From Dehalococcoidia bacterium (GTDB lineage Bacteria > Chloroflexota > Dehalococcoidia > E44-bin15): a DNA stretch of 6,423 bases. Positions 1 through 6,255 of this stretch are shown piece after piece. The notes below the pieces were generated by a model. That model was given only the letters and a program-made list of their open reading frames with translations. It was not told the DNA's origin and did no database searches. The stretch spans positions 1 to 6,423 of the forward strand of contig SOIC01000006.1 in assembly GCA_004377275.1 (NCBI GenBank), written 5' to 3'. The translations under genes and the position numbers were made by a program. The stretch's first letter is position 1. The number at the start of each line of letters is the position of its first letter.

Positions 1-2
1 TG

Positions 3-194
3 GGAATCTACAGCTACAGTGAAAAGATCAAGGTAGGGTTGCAGCAGTTAATGGCAGGTGCAAGATGCTTTAGTGTGCCCGCAATTACCCGGCGCGAGCT
101 TATGTCCCTGACCGAAGAATGTGCCAAGATTACCGGTATACCCTATCTAATGGATGCCTACAGGGAAGAGGCAATGGAGATTCTCGAGGGTTAA
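3..194 (+). CDS. C-terminal end of an unrecognised protein (5' truncated by window edge)
   Basis: An open frame enters from the left edge in frame 3 and ends at TAA 192-194, giving 63 visible residues that finish with MDAYREEAMEILEG. The other two plus frames stop within the first 40 bases, and the stop is followed 19 bases later by an intrinsic terminator on the same strand, which supports a real gene end. The visible tail is rich in charged helix-forming residues (RRELMSLTEECAKITGIPYL), suggesting a soluble C-terminal helical segment. No catalytic motif, metal site or membrane segment can be seen. I do not recognise the family, and the start and total length lie outside the window. It is transcribed towards the minus-strand cluster, so it is not part of that operon. 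Confidence 0.7.
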   Translation, partial: GIYSYSEKIKVGLQQLMAGARCFSVPAITRRELMSLTEECAKITGIPYLMDAYREEAMEILEG

Positions 195-213
195 ACCTCA
201 GCTACCATCGAAT

Positions 214-249
214 AAACGGGCTCCCACGTGTCGGAGCCCGTTTGCTTTT
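214..249 (+). terminator. Rho-independent terminator of the left-edge gene
   Basis: A perfect 11-bp stem pairs AAACGGGCTCC (214-224) with GGAGCCCGTTT (233-243) around an 8-base loop, CACGTGTC. The tail reads TTTGCTTTT (241-249). It begins 19 bases after the TAA of the plus-strand gene. On the opposite strand the hairpin is followed by only a short AT-rich stretch without a clear T run, so it should act mainly in the plus direction. Confidence 0.9.
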
Positions 250-639
250 CCGGGGGAAACAATGTTGGATTGACATATCTGAGGGAAGTAAACAAAATCG
301 GTGGAAAGATATCCGGGGAAATAATGATAAATGCCAGTGATACCGATAGGATTCTAGCTTTCTTGTGAATGTATCGAGAGGAAAATTATTGATTTTCGTG
401 GTGACTGTCCTAACTTTCCATGTGGCCATCTTCATCCATATGCGGAATGGGCATCCGTGTTGCCACATAATACCAGGGTTTTCAATTTGTGTTTTATCGT
501 GAGGATGGGGTTGGAATCATGGGCAGAAACCAGGGTGAAGGGCGTCAAGGACACAAATTACAGGGGTAAGTTAAAATAGGGTAAAAGAAAGGAGAAATCA
601 TTCAATCACAGGCCGGTTTTCCCGGGGCGAGGCTTTGGT
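250..639. other. Gene-free convergent intergenic region
   Basis: About 390 bases lie between the terminator of the left gene and the stop codon of the exporter gene. The short frames crossing it have low-complexity or implausible translations, no good ribosome binding site, and some run through the terminator hairpin, so I call no gene. The only visible structure is a 7-bp inverted repeat, ATGTGGC (420-426) with GCCACAT (462-468), around a 35-base spacer. A CCGG-GAAAA-CCGG mini-hairpin just beyond the exporter stop (about 612-624) is too short and lacks a T run, so no convincing terminator for the exporter is seen. The stretch is more AT-rich than the catabolic genes. Confidence 0.6.
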
Positions 640-2073
640 CTAAGCTTGCTTCCGTCGGCTTACTGCCACAAGAGAGGTTAGGGCAGCGGTGCCGGCTATT
701 GCCGCCCCCGTTATGTAGGCCCAGCGCATGCCTGACAGAAACTCCTGAATATCGGCGCCGGTAAAGGAACCCGGTTGCCCGGACAGTGCGATAGGAGCCA
801 CATGATACAGCACAGCACCGGCGACAGCGATTCCCAGCACCATGCCCACATTACGCATAGCGGCCAATATCCCCGAGGAAATACCGAGGTGCCATGGAGG
901 AACGCTCCCCATGACGGCGCTGTTGTTTGGGCTCTGGAACATACCCATCCCCAGGCCAACAATAGTTAGACGCCAGATGATATCAAAGCTGTCAGCAGTG
1001 TCATTCAAGCCACTCATGAAGAATAGGCCTAAGGTACAGATACACATGCCACAGAAGGCTAAGCCCCTGGTACCAACGCGATCTGAGAGTGCACCGCTTA
1101 GAGGCCCTACAAACATAGTAGCTATGGGCGAAGCAGCCATTACTAATCCCACTTTAAGTATACTGTACTGCAGTACGAAGACTAAGTAGAAAGGTGTCAG
1201 GAAGACCAGCGCATATAATGACATAAAGCTGAGAAGAGCGCTCAAATTGGCGAAGCTGAATACGCGATTGTGGAACAGTGCTAAGTTGAGCATGGGCTGT
1301 GCCGTCCTTCTCTCTTGCCAGACAAAGGATATGCCGGAGAGTAACGCGACTACCAGCAAGCTAATGGACCCGGGCGACAGCCATCCCCAGTCCTCACCTC
1401 TATTGGCGTAGAGGATCAAGGTGGTCAGAAAGACAAAGGCCATTAGAGCACCGGCCAAATCAAGGCGCTGTCCTGGATTCGTGGTGCCACGGGGTATGAT
1501 GCGGTAGCCCCATACTACAGCGGCGATCCCGATGGGGACATTGACGAAGAAGACGTAGCGCCAGCTCAGGTGTTCGGCAATTAGACCGCCAAGGGTAGGT
1601 CCGAGGCCCAGGGCCACAGCGATGCTAATAGCATAGATGCCCATAGCTTTGCCCCGCTCGGTTGGAGGGAAGGCCGCTGTAATGATGGCAAAGCCTACGG
1701 CCATCATCATGCCCGCGGCAAGCCCCTGCAGCGCTCTAAATGCGATTAGCATCCAGATGCTCTGCGAGAAACCGCATAGAATAGAGGCCACGGTGAAGGC
1801 AGCCAGGCCGTAGAGAAAAATCCTTTTATAACCGACCATGTCCCCCAGTCGGCCATACAGCAGGATGAGGCAGCTAATGGTCAACAGGTAGACGGTCGGC
1901 ACCCATTGAGCTATTGAGATCTCGGTGTTGAAGAACCTGGTAATGTCGGGAAGGACAGTGTTGACAATGCTGCCATCGAGGGGCGCCATAAAGGTGCCCA
2001 GCATTACCGCCGTTAGAATCAGCCACTTGTGTTCAAAACCTTTGTTTGTTGCTGATGCACCGATATCGGTCAT
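640..2073 (-). CDS. MFS transporter, DHA2 (EmrB/QacA-type) 14-helix drug:proton antiporter
   Basis: This 477-residue inner-membrane protein probably exports drugs or other amphipathic compounds in exchange for protons. Conserved family motifs are visible in order: motif D1, LDGSIVNTVLP (32-42), in helix 1; motif A, GRLGDMVGYKR (74-84), in the helix 2-3 loop; motif B, RALQG (113-117), in helix 4; and the antiporter motif C region, GLGPTLGG (156-163), followed by SWRYVFFVNVPIG at the end of helix 5/start of helix 6. About 14 hydrophobic segments and a length of 477 match DHA2 rather than the 12-helix DHA1 group. The ATG at 2073 is preceded by GAGG (2080-2083, minus strand) at a 6-base spacing, which supports the start. 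It lies 275 bp downstream of the acyl-CoA dehydrogenase on the same strand, probably with its own control because the spacer holds operator-like palindromes. The substrate cannot be inferred from sequence; export of a pathway intermediate or toxic substrate is only a guess from proximity. Confidence 0.93.
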   Translation of the reverse strand: MTDIGASATNKGFEHKWLILTAVMLGTFMAPLDGSIVNTVLPDITRFFNTEISIAQWVPTVYLLTISCLILLYGRLGDMVGYKRIFLYGLAAFTVASILCGFSQSIWMLIAFRALQGLAAGMMMAVGFAIITAAFPPTERGKAMGIYAISIAVALGLGPTLGGLIAEHLSWRYVFFVNVPIGIAAVVWGYRIIPRGTTNPGQRLDLAGALMAFVFLTTLILYANRGEDWGWLSPGSISLLVVALLSGISFVWQERRTAQPMLNLALFHNRVFSFANLSALLSFMSLYALVFLTPFYLVFVLQYSILKVGLVMAASPIATMFVGPLSGALSDRVGTRGLAFCGMCICTLGLFFMSGLNDTADSFDIIWRLTIVGLGMGMFQSPNNSAVMGSVPPWHLGISSGILAAMRNVGMVLGIAVAGAVLYHVAPIALSGQPGSFTGADIQEFLSGMRWAYITGAAIAGTAALTSLVAVSRRKQA

Positions 2074-2252
2074 GTACGTCCTCAGTTACATCTAGTTCAT
2101 TTGAGCTGGTAGCTCTCATTGATTCACCAGAGACACGTTCTCCGCTGGAAAAAGTTCTGAGAAAGGCCAAACTTGGTGAGAGGATCGAGACCATATGCCT
2201 GGCAGAGATGGTCCAACAAGTATCCCAGTTAAATACATGTGGCAACTAACGC

Positions 2253-2291
2253 ATATAAGGCATGCCTTTCATTATGAGGTATGCCTTATAT
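2253..2291. repeat. Inverted repeat, candidate operator upstream of the exporter
   Basis: Arms ATATAAGGCATGCC (2253-2266) and GGTATGCCTTATAT (2278-2291) pair over 14 positions with one G-T wobble, around an 11-base AT-rich spacer. The left arm contains a perfect 12-bp palindrome, AAGGCATGCCTT (2257-2268). The right arm holds a near copy, GAGGTATGCCTT (2276-2287), offset by 19 bp, so the element is also two direct copies of a palindromic site. No T run follows on either strand, which argues against a simple terminator. It sits about 180-220 bp upstream of the exporter start and about 60 bp after the dehydrogenase stop. A binding site for a dimeric repressor is an inference; an RNA hairpin protecting the upstream transcript is the alternative. 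Confidence 0.6.
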
Positions 2292-2308
2292 TACCCGTTA
2301 TCGGGACT

Positions 2309-2335
2309 TTTCGAACCTTTCGAAACTTTCGGAAT
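2309..2335. repeat. Three tandem 9-bp repeats (TTTCGAAnC-like)
   Basis: Three imperfect copies with an exact 9-bp period read TTTCGAACC (2309), TTTCGAAAC (2318) and TTTCGGAAT (2327). They lie immediately downstream of the acyl-CoA dehydrogenase stop codon and next to the inverted repeat at 2253-2291. Each of the first two copies contains the palindrome TTCGAA. The function is unknown: a protein-binding array or a chance low-complexity tract are both possible. Confidence 0.5.
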
Positions 2336-2348
2336 GCTTGTGAGGATT

Positions 2349-3494
2349 CTATAGCCCCATCTCGCGGGCGATGATCAGCCGCTGGATCTGGGAGGTCCCT
2401 CCACCGATGGTGAACAGTTTTGCCATCCGCCAGTGGCGCTCTACATCGGACTCCGGTAGGAAGGCATAACCCCCGAAGGTCTGCATCGCGGCGGTGGCGA
2501 TAGCGTAGAAGACCTCGCCGGCAAGCAGTTTGGCCATGGATACCTCTCTGCGGCAGGGAATCTTCTGGGTGATCATCCATGCCGACCGGTAGACTAGCAG
2601 GCGCACGGCATCCAGCTGTGCCTGCAGGTCGGCTAGCATATGGCTGATGCCCTGTTGCTTACCGATGGGCCTGCCGAACTGGACCCGCGTCTTGGCATAT
2701 TCTACAGCGTCATCCAGGCAGCATTGGGCCTCCCCTACATTGGGTGCTGACCCGGCCAGCCGCTCCAGCTCTAGGTGTCCGATGAGGACCCTCCACCCGC
2801 CGTTGAGCTCTCCGATGAGGTTCTCCTTGGGGATCTTGGCGTCTCCGCAGAATATTGAGCAAGTACCTACCGCCCGCCTGACGATGAGGGGCAGGCGCTT
2901 GACCTCGATCCCCGGGGCGTCGTTGGGGACTAACAGCACGCTGATCCCATTACGGGCGGGGACTACGTCCTTGTCGGTTCTCACCGCCATCATTATGATG
3001 TTGCCGGGAAGGTGAGCTGCGGTGGAGAACTGCTTTTGTCCGTTGAGCAGGAAGTGATCCCCTTTATCCTCGGCCATGCAGGCGACGGCGGAAGCATCCG
3101 AGCCGGCTTCAGGCTCGGTTATGGCGATGGAGAACCGCTGTTCCCCTTTAATGAACGGGGGCAGATAGCGCTCTTTCTGCTGGTCAGTGCCGTGTTCCAC
3201 GATGTTCATGGCGCAGAACATGGGCACGCTGAATACGGATGCCATCTCGTAGCTATACTTGGCCAGGCACTCCATGAATATGGCGTACATGATGGCATCG
3301 CTGCCCATCCCGCCGTATTCCTCCGGGATCAGTAGGCCCAGGAAACCCTGCTTCACACCGGCATCCCACAGCTCCTGCGGGAACCGCTTCTCCAGGTCAC
3401 AATCGCGGGTATATTCCCTGCCTGCCTCCTTCTCGGTGAAGTCCTGCAGCATAGTGCGCCACATTTCCTGTTCCTGGGTGAAACCAAAATCCAT
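2349..3494 (-). CDS. Acyl-CoA dehydrogenase (FAD-dependent)
   Basis: This 381-residue soluble flavoenzyme has the usual family length and introduces a 2,3 double bond into an acyl-CoA, passing electrons to an electron-transfer flavoprotein. The N-terminal helical domain (about 1-120) contains LLIPEEYGGMG. Signature 1 is at 124-135 (AITEPEAGSDAS), followed by the beta domain and the linker segment TRVQFGRPIGKQQ (269-281) of the C-terminal helical domain. Signature 2 begins at QTFGGYAF (338-345) and runs to the TSQIQRLIIARE tail. Where medium-chain enzymes have IYEGT with the catalytic Glu, this protein has IGGGT (363-367), so that Glu is absent. Instead LELER (241-245) places Glu244 where isovaleryl-CoA and long-chain dehydrogenases have their base, suggesting activity is retained on branched or longer substrates. 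AGGAGG (3499-3504, minus) lies 4 bases before the ATG. Citronellyl-CoA dehydrogenase (AtuD-like) is possible from context but unproven. Confidence 0.93.
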   Translation of the reverse strand: MDFGFTQEQEMWRTMLQDFTEKEAGREYTRDCDLEKRFPQELWDAGVKQGFLGLLIPEEYGGMGSDAIMYAIFMECLAKYSYEMASVFSVPMFCAMNIVEHGTDQQKERYLPPFIKGEQRFSIAITEPEAGSDASAVACMAEDKGDHFLLNGQKQFSTAAHLPGNIIMMAVRTDKDVVPARNGISVLLVPNDAPGIEVKRLPLIVRRAVGTCSIFCGDAKIPKENLIGELNGGWRVLIGHLELERLAGSAPNVGEAQCCLDDAVEYAKTRVQFGRPIGKQQGISHMLADLQAQLDAVRLLVYRSAWMITQKIPCRREVSMAKLLAGEVFYAIATAAMQTFGGYAFLPESDVERHWRMAKLFTIGGGTSQIQRLIIAREMGL

Positions 3495-3538
3495 CTATCC
3501 TCCTTTTTTCGCCCTCTTCCGAACCATTTCTTGGTTAA

Positions 3539-3567
3539 AGTATATGGCTTAAAGACGAGTATTTAAA
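3539..3567 (-). promoter_or_regulatory. Possible sigma70-type promoter for the acyl-CoA dehydrogenase
   Basis: On the minus strand, TTTAAA (3562-3567) and TATACT (3539-3544) are separated by 17 bases. The -10 matches the consensus at 5 of 6 positions and the -35 at 4 of 6. Transcription would begin near 3532, leaving a leader of about 38 bases with a strong AGGAGG site before the ATG at 3494. A small inverted repeat, AACCA-TTTCT-TGGTT (3522-3536), lies at the predicted start point. The 158-bp gap is much larger than the other gaps in the cluster, which fits an internal promoter, but the AT-rich spacer could give such a match by chance. Confidence 0.3.
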
Positions 3568-3652
3568 GGAAGTACGCCCGTTTTCGATAACATTCCTATT
3601 TTGTCCTTTTCCGAAAATTTGGAGAGGTTGAAAAGGGGAGAAAAGCGATATT

Positions 3653-4459
3653 TTATCTGCCCTTCCAGACAGGTTTTCTCTTCTCGGCAAAGGCCTTCGG
3701 GCCTTCCACAGCATCTTCACTGGCATAGACCTTCTCATAGATGAGCTTGGCCGCCTCCAGCCCCGCTCGCCGACCAACATCCATGGCTTTGTAGAGCGCC
3801 TCTTTTGCTGCTCTCACCGAGAGCGGGGCATTTTCGGCGAGGACAGTGGCCAGCTGCATCGCCATGGGCATGAGCTGCTCCAGTGGGACAACCCTATTGA
3901 TCCAGCCGACGTCATAAAGCCGCTGCGCCGGTACCAGGTCGCCCATCAGGAGAACCTCGAAGGCCGTCGGCAGCGGCATCTGCCACAGCACGGGGACTGC
4001 CCAGGGCGTACCGCGTCCCACCTTGACCTCGCCCACCCCAAACCGGGCGTGGTCAGCGGCAACCCTCAGGTCGCACATCATGGTGAACTGGAAGCCGGCG
4101 GCGGTGGCCACCCCATTGATGGCGCCAACAATCGGCTTGGTCACATTGTGCCCGTAGGGGGTACCTACGGTGCCGTCAAGCACCCCGGGCTTCAGCTTTA
4201 CGATGTCAAAAGAGGGATCCTTGGCTACCCGCTCTGCCTGCTCTTTGAGATCCATCCCGACGCAGAAGGAGCGGTCGCCAGCCGCGGTCCAGATGGCGAC
4301 GAAGGCATCATCGTCCTCATTGAACTGCTCCCACGCCTGGTCCAGGCGGTCGTATAGCTCAAGGGTGAGGGCGTTCATCCGCTCCGGACGGTTGATAGTA
4401 ATAGTTACAATATGATCCTTCTTCTCATATAGAAGGACATCCGGCCCTTCAAGAGGCAT
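3653..4459 (-). CDS. Enoyl-CoA hydratase/isomerase (crotonase) family protein with altered active site
   Basis: This 268-residue protein has the crotonase fold, which binds acyl-CoA and stabilises an enolate in an oxyanion hole. Visible family elements are VTITINRPERMNALT (18-32), the CoA-binding/oxyanion segment RSFCVGMDL (63-71), the second oxyanion region KPIVGAINGVATAAG (108-122), MMCDLRVAADHARFGVGE (127-144) and the C-terminal helices. In the mitochondrial hydratase two glutamates activate water. The second is kept here (Glu144, in FGVGE), but the first aligns with Gln124 in AAGFQFTMMCD, and the IPG that normally follows the second is RGTPW. True hydration is therefore uncertain; isomerase, hydrolase or another crotonase reaction is possible. 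AAGGAG (4467-4472, minus) stands 7 bases before the ATG. The gene begins 31 bases after the AtuA-related gene and is probably in its operon. Confidence 0.9.
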   Translation of the reverse strand: MPLEGPDVLLYEKKDHIVTITINRPERMNALTLELYDRLDQAWEQFNEDDDAFVAIWTAAGDRSFCVGMDLKEQAERVAKDPSFDIVKLKPGVLDGTVGTPYGHNVTKPIVGAINGVATAAGFQFTMMCDLRVAADHARFGVGEVKVGRGTPWAVPVLWQMPLPTAFEVLLMGDLVPAQRLYDVGWINRVVPLEQLMPMAMQLATVLAENAPLSVRAAKEALYKAMDVGRRAGLEAAKLIYEKVYASEDAVEGPKAFAEKRKPVWKGR

Positions 4460-4490
4460 AAATCCACTCCTTTCCTCGGGGCTGGTGGCT

Positions 4491-4826
4491 CTAGAGTTCG
4501 CTCTCGTCCACCTCTATTTCCATCTTCACCAGGGCATTGCCCATGGCCTTGCCGGTCTGGTCGATGCGCAGGGTCTTGGTGGCCCCGCCCCCCAGCGCCT
4601 TATACAACATGATCTCCAGCGATTGAAGATTGTCCATCGGGTATATGATCACGTCTCCCTTGACCCAACCCTTGAAGTGCGACTTGATCCGCTCTGGGGT
4701 GACTTCCCTTTTTATGATCTCGTAGGCTTTCTCAGTCTTGGCCATTAAGCCGATATTAGAGATATCGCCCTTATCCCCGGAGCGGTAATAGCAGATATCG
4801 ATTAGCTTAATCCTTTTCTTCGCCAT
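4491..4826 (-). CDS. AtuA-related small protein (AtuA C-terminal-type domain)
   Basis: This 111-residue protein matches the stand-alone form of the domain found at the C-terminus of Pseudomonas AtuA. The hallmark RSGDKGDISNIGL (15-27) sits near the N-terminus, followed by an alpha/beta layout with a glycine-rich ALGGGATKTLRID segment and a final GKAMGNALVKMEIEV strand. It has no signal peptide and no membrane segment. The domain's biochemical role is not established; because it is fused to the DUF1446 domain in other bacteria, it probably forms a complex with the product of the preceding gene. Its ATG shares one base with the TGA stop of that gene, so translation is probably coupled. A GTG one codon upstream (4827-4829) is an alternative start adding one residue; the ATG is preferred for its 8-base spacing from AAGGAG. 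Confidence 0.85.
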   Translation of the reverse strand: MAKKRIKLIDICYYRSGDKGDISNIGLMAKTEKAYEIIKREVTPERIKSHFKGWVKGDVIIYPMDNLQSLEIMLYKALGGGATKTLRIDQTGKAMGNALVKMEIEVDESEL

Positions 4827-6223
4827 CACTTAGTCTCCTTTATCTCCAGCGATAGAGGAACGGCCTCTCTGGGTATCAAGGTAGGCCACAGGGCGAATAC
4901 CGGCCTGATTCGGGGGGGTTGGGTGAAACCGGCGCCCACGCCAAGCGATGCCCAGCAAAGGTGGCCGCACTCAGTACGGCACGCCCGCGCTTCCGCCTCG
5001 GTGTCACACTTGAATGCTATTCTGATCCCCAGCTCTGGCGGGTCGTAATCCGGTGGGGGCGAGCCTACAGTTGGGCCGCAGAGGGAGTCCCAGCCGATAA
5101 GTGACCACAGCATCTCCCTGGGCTTCAGGCCGAGGTAATCCAGCCTTCTCTTGACGAATTCATGAGCCTTTTCCGCCTGTTGGAAGACCTTAGGGCCGCA
5201 GACTACCGTGATCTCCTCAGCGATGAAGCCATCGTTGTAGGCGAGGCAGAACTTAAGGTTCTCCGGTCGTGGTTTCCCTCGTGGCTTATCGCCGTACCTG
5301 CTTATCTTCACCGCGTCTTTGCCCACCTGCTCCAGCTTTATCTGGGTGAGGTCGGCGATACCGTCGGGCATAAGATAGTTCTCGGGGTCGTGGACCTCAT
5401 ATACCAGGTGTTCCTTGAGCGTTTGCACCCTGATGGCGCCGCCCGATGTTTCGGTCTTGCTTACTATGCAATCGCCGTTCTCATCCATCTCGGCGATGGG
5501 GAAGCCGGGATTACCCTTGGGGTAGTCGATCTCCTCCCACAGATTGGAACAGGTACCGGCGCTCCAGCTGCTGCACTCAAGGAGGTGTCCGACGCACACT
5601 GCGGAGCCGATGCGGTCCCAGTACTCATCGGTGAACTTCCAGCCCAGTGGGTACATGAAATTGCCGCAATAGAGGGAATTGTCGGACAGCCGTCCGCCGA
5701 TCACCAGGTCGGCACCCTGTTCGTAGGCCTCGATGATCTCATCGGCGCCGGTATATGCATAGGCAGCGAGCAGCCTGTCCCGCACACTGCCGATGTCCTC
5801 CTCGCCGGTGTCCATGTTCTTAAACTTCCATCCCTCTTTTCGCAGTTCATCTACTCGGCTCAGGGGTATGGTGTCGCCGGTGATCACCCCGATCTTGAAG
5901 CCGCCCAGGTTCAGATCCTGAGCGATCTTGAGAACCTGGTTGGCGCACTCCGGAGGGTTAGCTCCGCCGCCATTGTTGCACATCTTGAAGTGCTTGTCCT
6001 TCTCCTTCCAGATAGGCAGCAGCCCTCTCATCAGGGGGATGACCTCGGGGATGTAGCCGCGCATCTGGTCCTTGGCGTACTGGCTCTGCAGGATGGCCAT
6101 AGTGAGCTCAGCCAGGTGGTCGAAGGAGATATAATCGATATCCCCATTCTGCGCCACGTCCAGGGCGCCGTCCTTAAAGTCGGGCCAACCCGATGAGCCA
6201 GATCCTACTCTAACCTTTTTCAT
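4826..6223 (-). CDS. AtuA-like protein (DUF1446, acyclic terpene utilisation family)
   Basis: This 465-residue cytoplasmic protein belongs to the DUF1446/AtuA family, whose founding member is required for citronellol/geraniol catabolism in Pseudomonas but whose reaction is not established. Family blocks run in order: RVGSGSSGW near the N-terminus (5-13); ISFDHLAELTMAIL (32-45); NNGGGANPPECA (83-94); ADLVIGGRLSDNSLYCG (171-187); the hallmark GHLLECSSWSAGT (212-224); TSGGAIRVQTLKEHLVYEV (259-277) with DPENYLMPDGIADLTQIKL (279-297); and a C-terminal region ending near the window-edge side of the operon. Pseudomonas AtuA is about 590 residues because it carries an extra C-terminal domain, which here is the next gene. 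The ATG at 6223 is preceded by AGGAGG (6230-6235, minus) at a 6-base spacing. It follows the thiolase gene by 32 bases. The cysteine-rich segment CRTECGHLCW (415-424) is notable; metal binding there is speculation. Confidence 0.92.
   Translation of the reverse strand: MKKVRVGSGSSGWPDFKDGALDVAQNGDIDYISFDHLAELTMAILQSQYAKDQMRGYIPEVIPLMRGLLPIWKEKDKHFKMCNNGGGANPPECANQVLKIAQDLNLGGFKIGVITGDTIPLSRVDELRKEGWKFKNMDTGEEDIGSVRDRLLAAYAYTGADEIIEAYEQGADLVIGGRLSDNSLYCGNFMYPLGWKFTDEYWDRIGSAVCVGHLLECSSWSAGTCSNLWEEIDYPKGNPGFPIAEMDENGDCIVSKTETSGGAIRVQTLKEHLVYEVHDPENYLMPDGIADLTQIKLEQVGKDAVKISRYGDKPRGKPRPENLKFCLAYNDGFIAEEITVVCGPKVFQQAEKAHEFVKRRLDYLGLKPREMLWSLIGWDSLCGPTVGSPPPDYDPPELGIRIAFKCDTEAEARACRTECGHLCWASLGVGAGFTQPPRIRPVFALWPTLIPREAVPLSLEIKETK
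4835..4840 (-). promoter_or_regulatory. Ribosome binding site deciding the AtuA-related start
   Basis: AAGGAG on the minus strand lies within the 3' end of the AtuA-like gene. It is 8 bases from the ATG at 4826 and 5 bases from the in-frame GTG at 4829. Both are usable; the ATG has the better codon and spacing. Confidence 0.65.
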
Positions 6224-6255
6224 GGTTCACCTCCTATTGGATTCTATAAAAGATA

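Noticed and set aside
270..298. TTGACA with a 17-base spacer to CAAAAT on the plus strand
   Set aside because: The -35 is perfect but the -10 matches at only 4 of 6 positions, and no gene or RNA can be recognised downstream before the convergent exporter gene.
202..468. Minus-strand frame of 88 codons in the left intergenic region
   Set aside because: It runs through the terminator hairpin, has a Cys/His/Trp/Arg-rich composition without motifs, and lacks a convincing ribosome binding site.
2046..2249. Plus-strand frame of 67 codons in the spacer, with a fairly protein-like stretch (SPLEKVLRKAKLGERIETI)
   Set aside because: It starts inside the exporter gene on the opposite strand, has no good ribosome binding site and matches no family I know. 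It could be a gene remnant, but there is not enough evidence to call one.
2253..2291. The inverted repeat as a Rho-independent terminator of the dehydrogenase transcript
   Set aside because: The stem is AT-rich at its base and no T run follows on either strand, so the standard terminator pattern is not met.
2272..2580. Minus-strand frame overlapping the 3' end of the acyl-CoA dehydrogenase
   Set aside because: It is an alternative frame of the dehydrogenase; its odd FRKFRKVRKV tail is just the translated 9-bp repeat.
5162..6196. Long plus-strand open frame of 344 codons opposite the AtuA-like gene
   Set aside because: It is the antisense shadow of a strongly motif-supported coding sequence; its translation shows no family motif and no ribosome binding site is evident.
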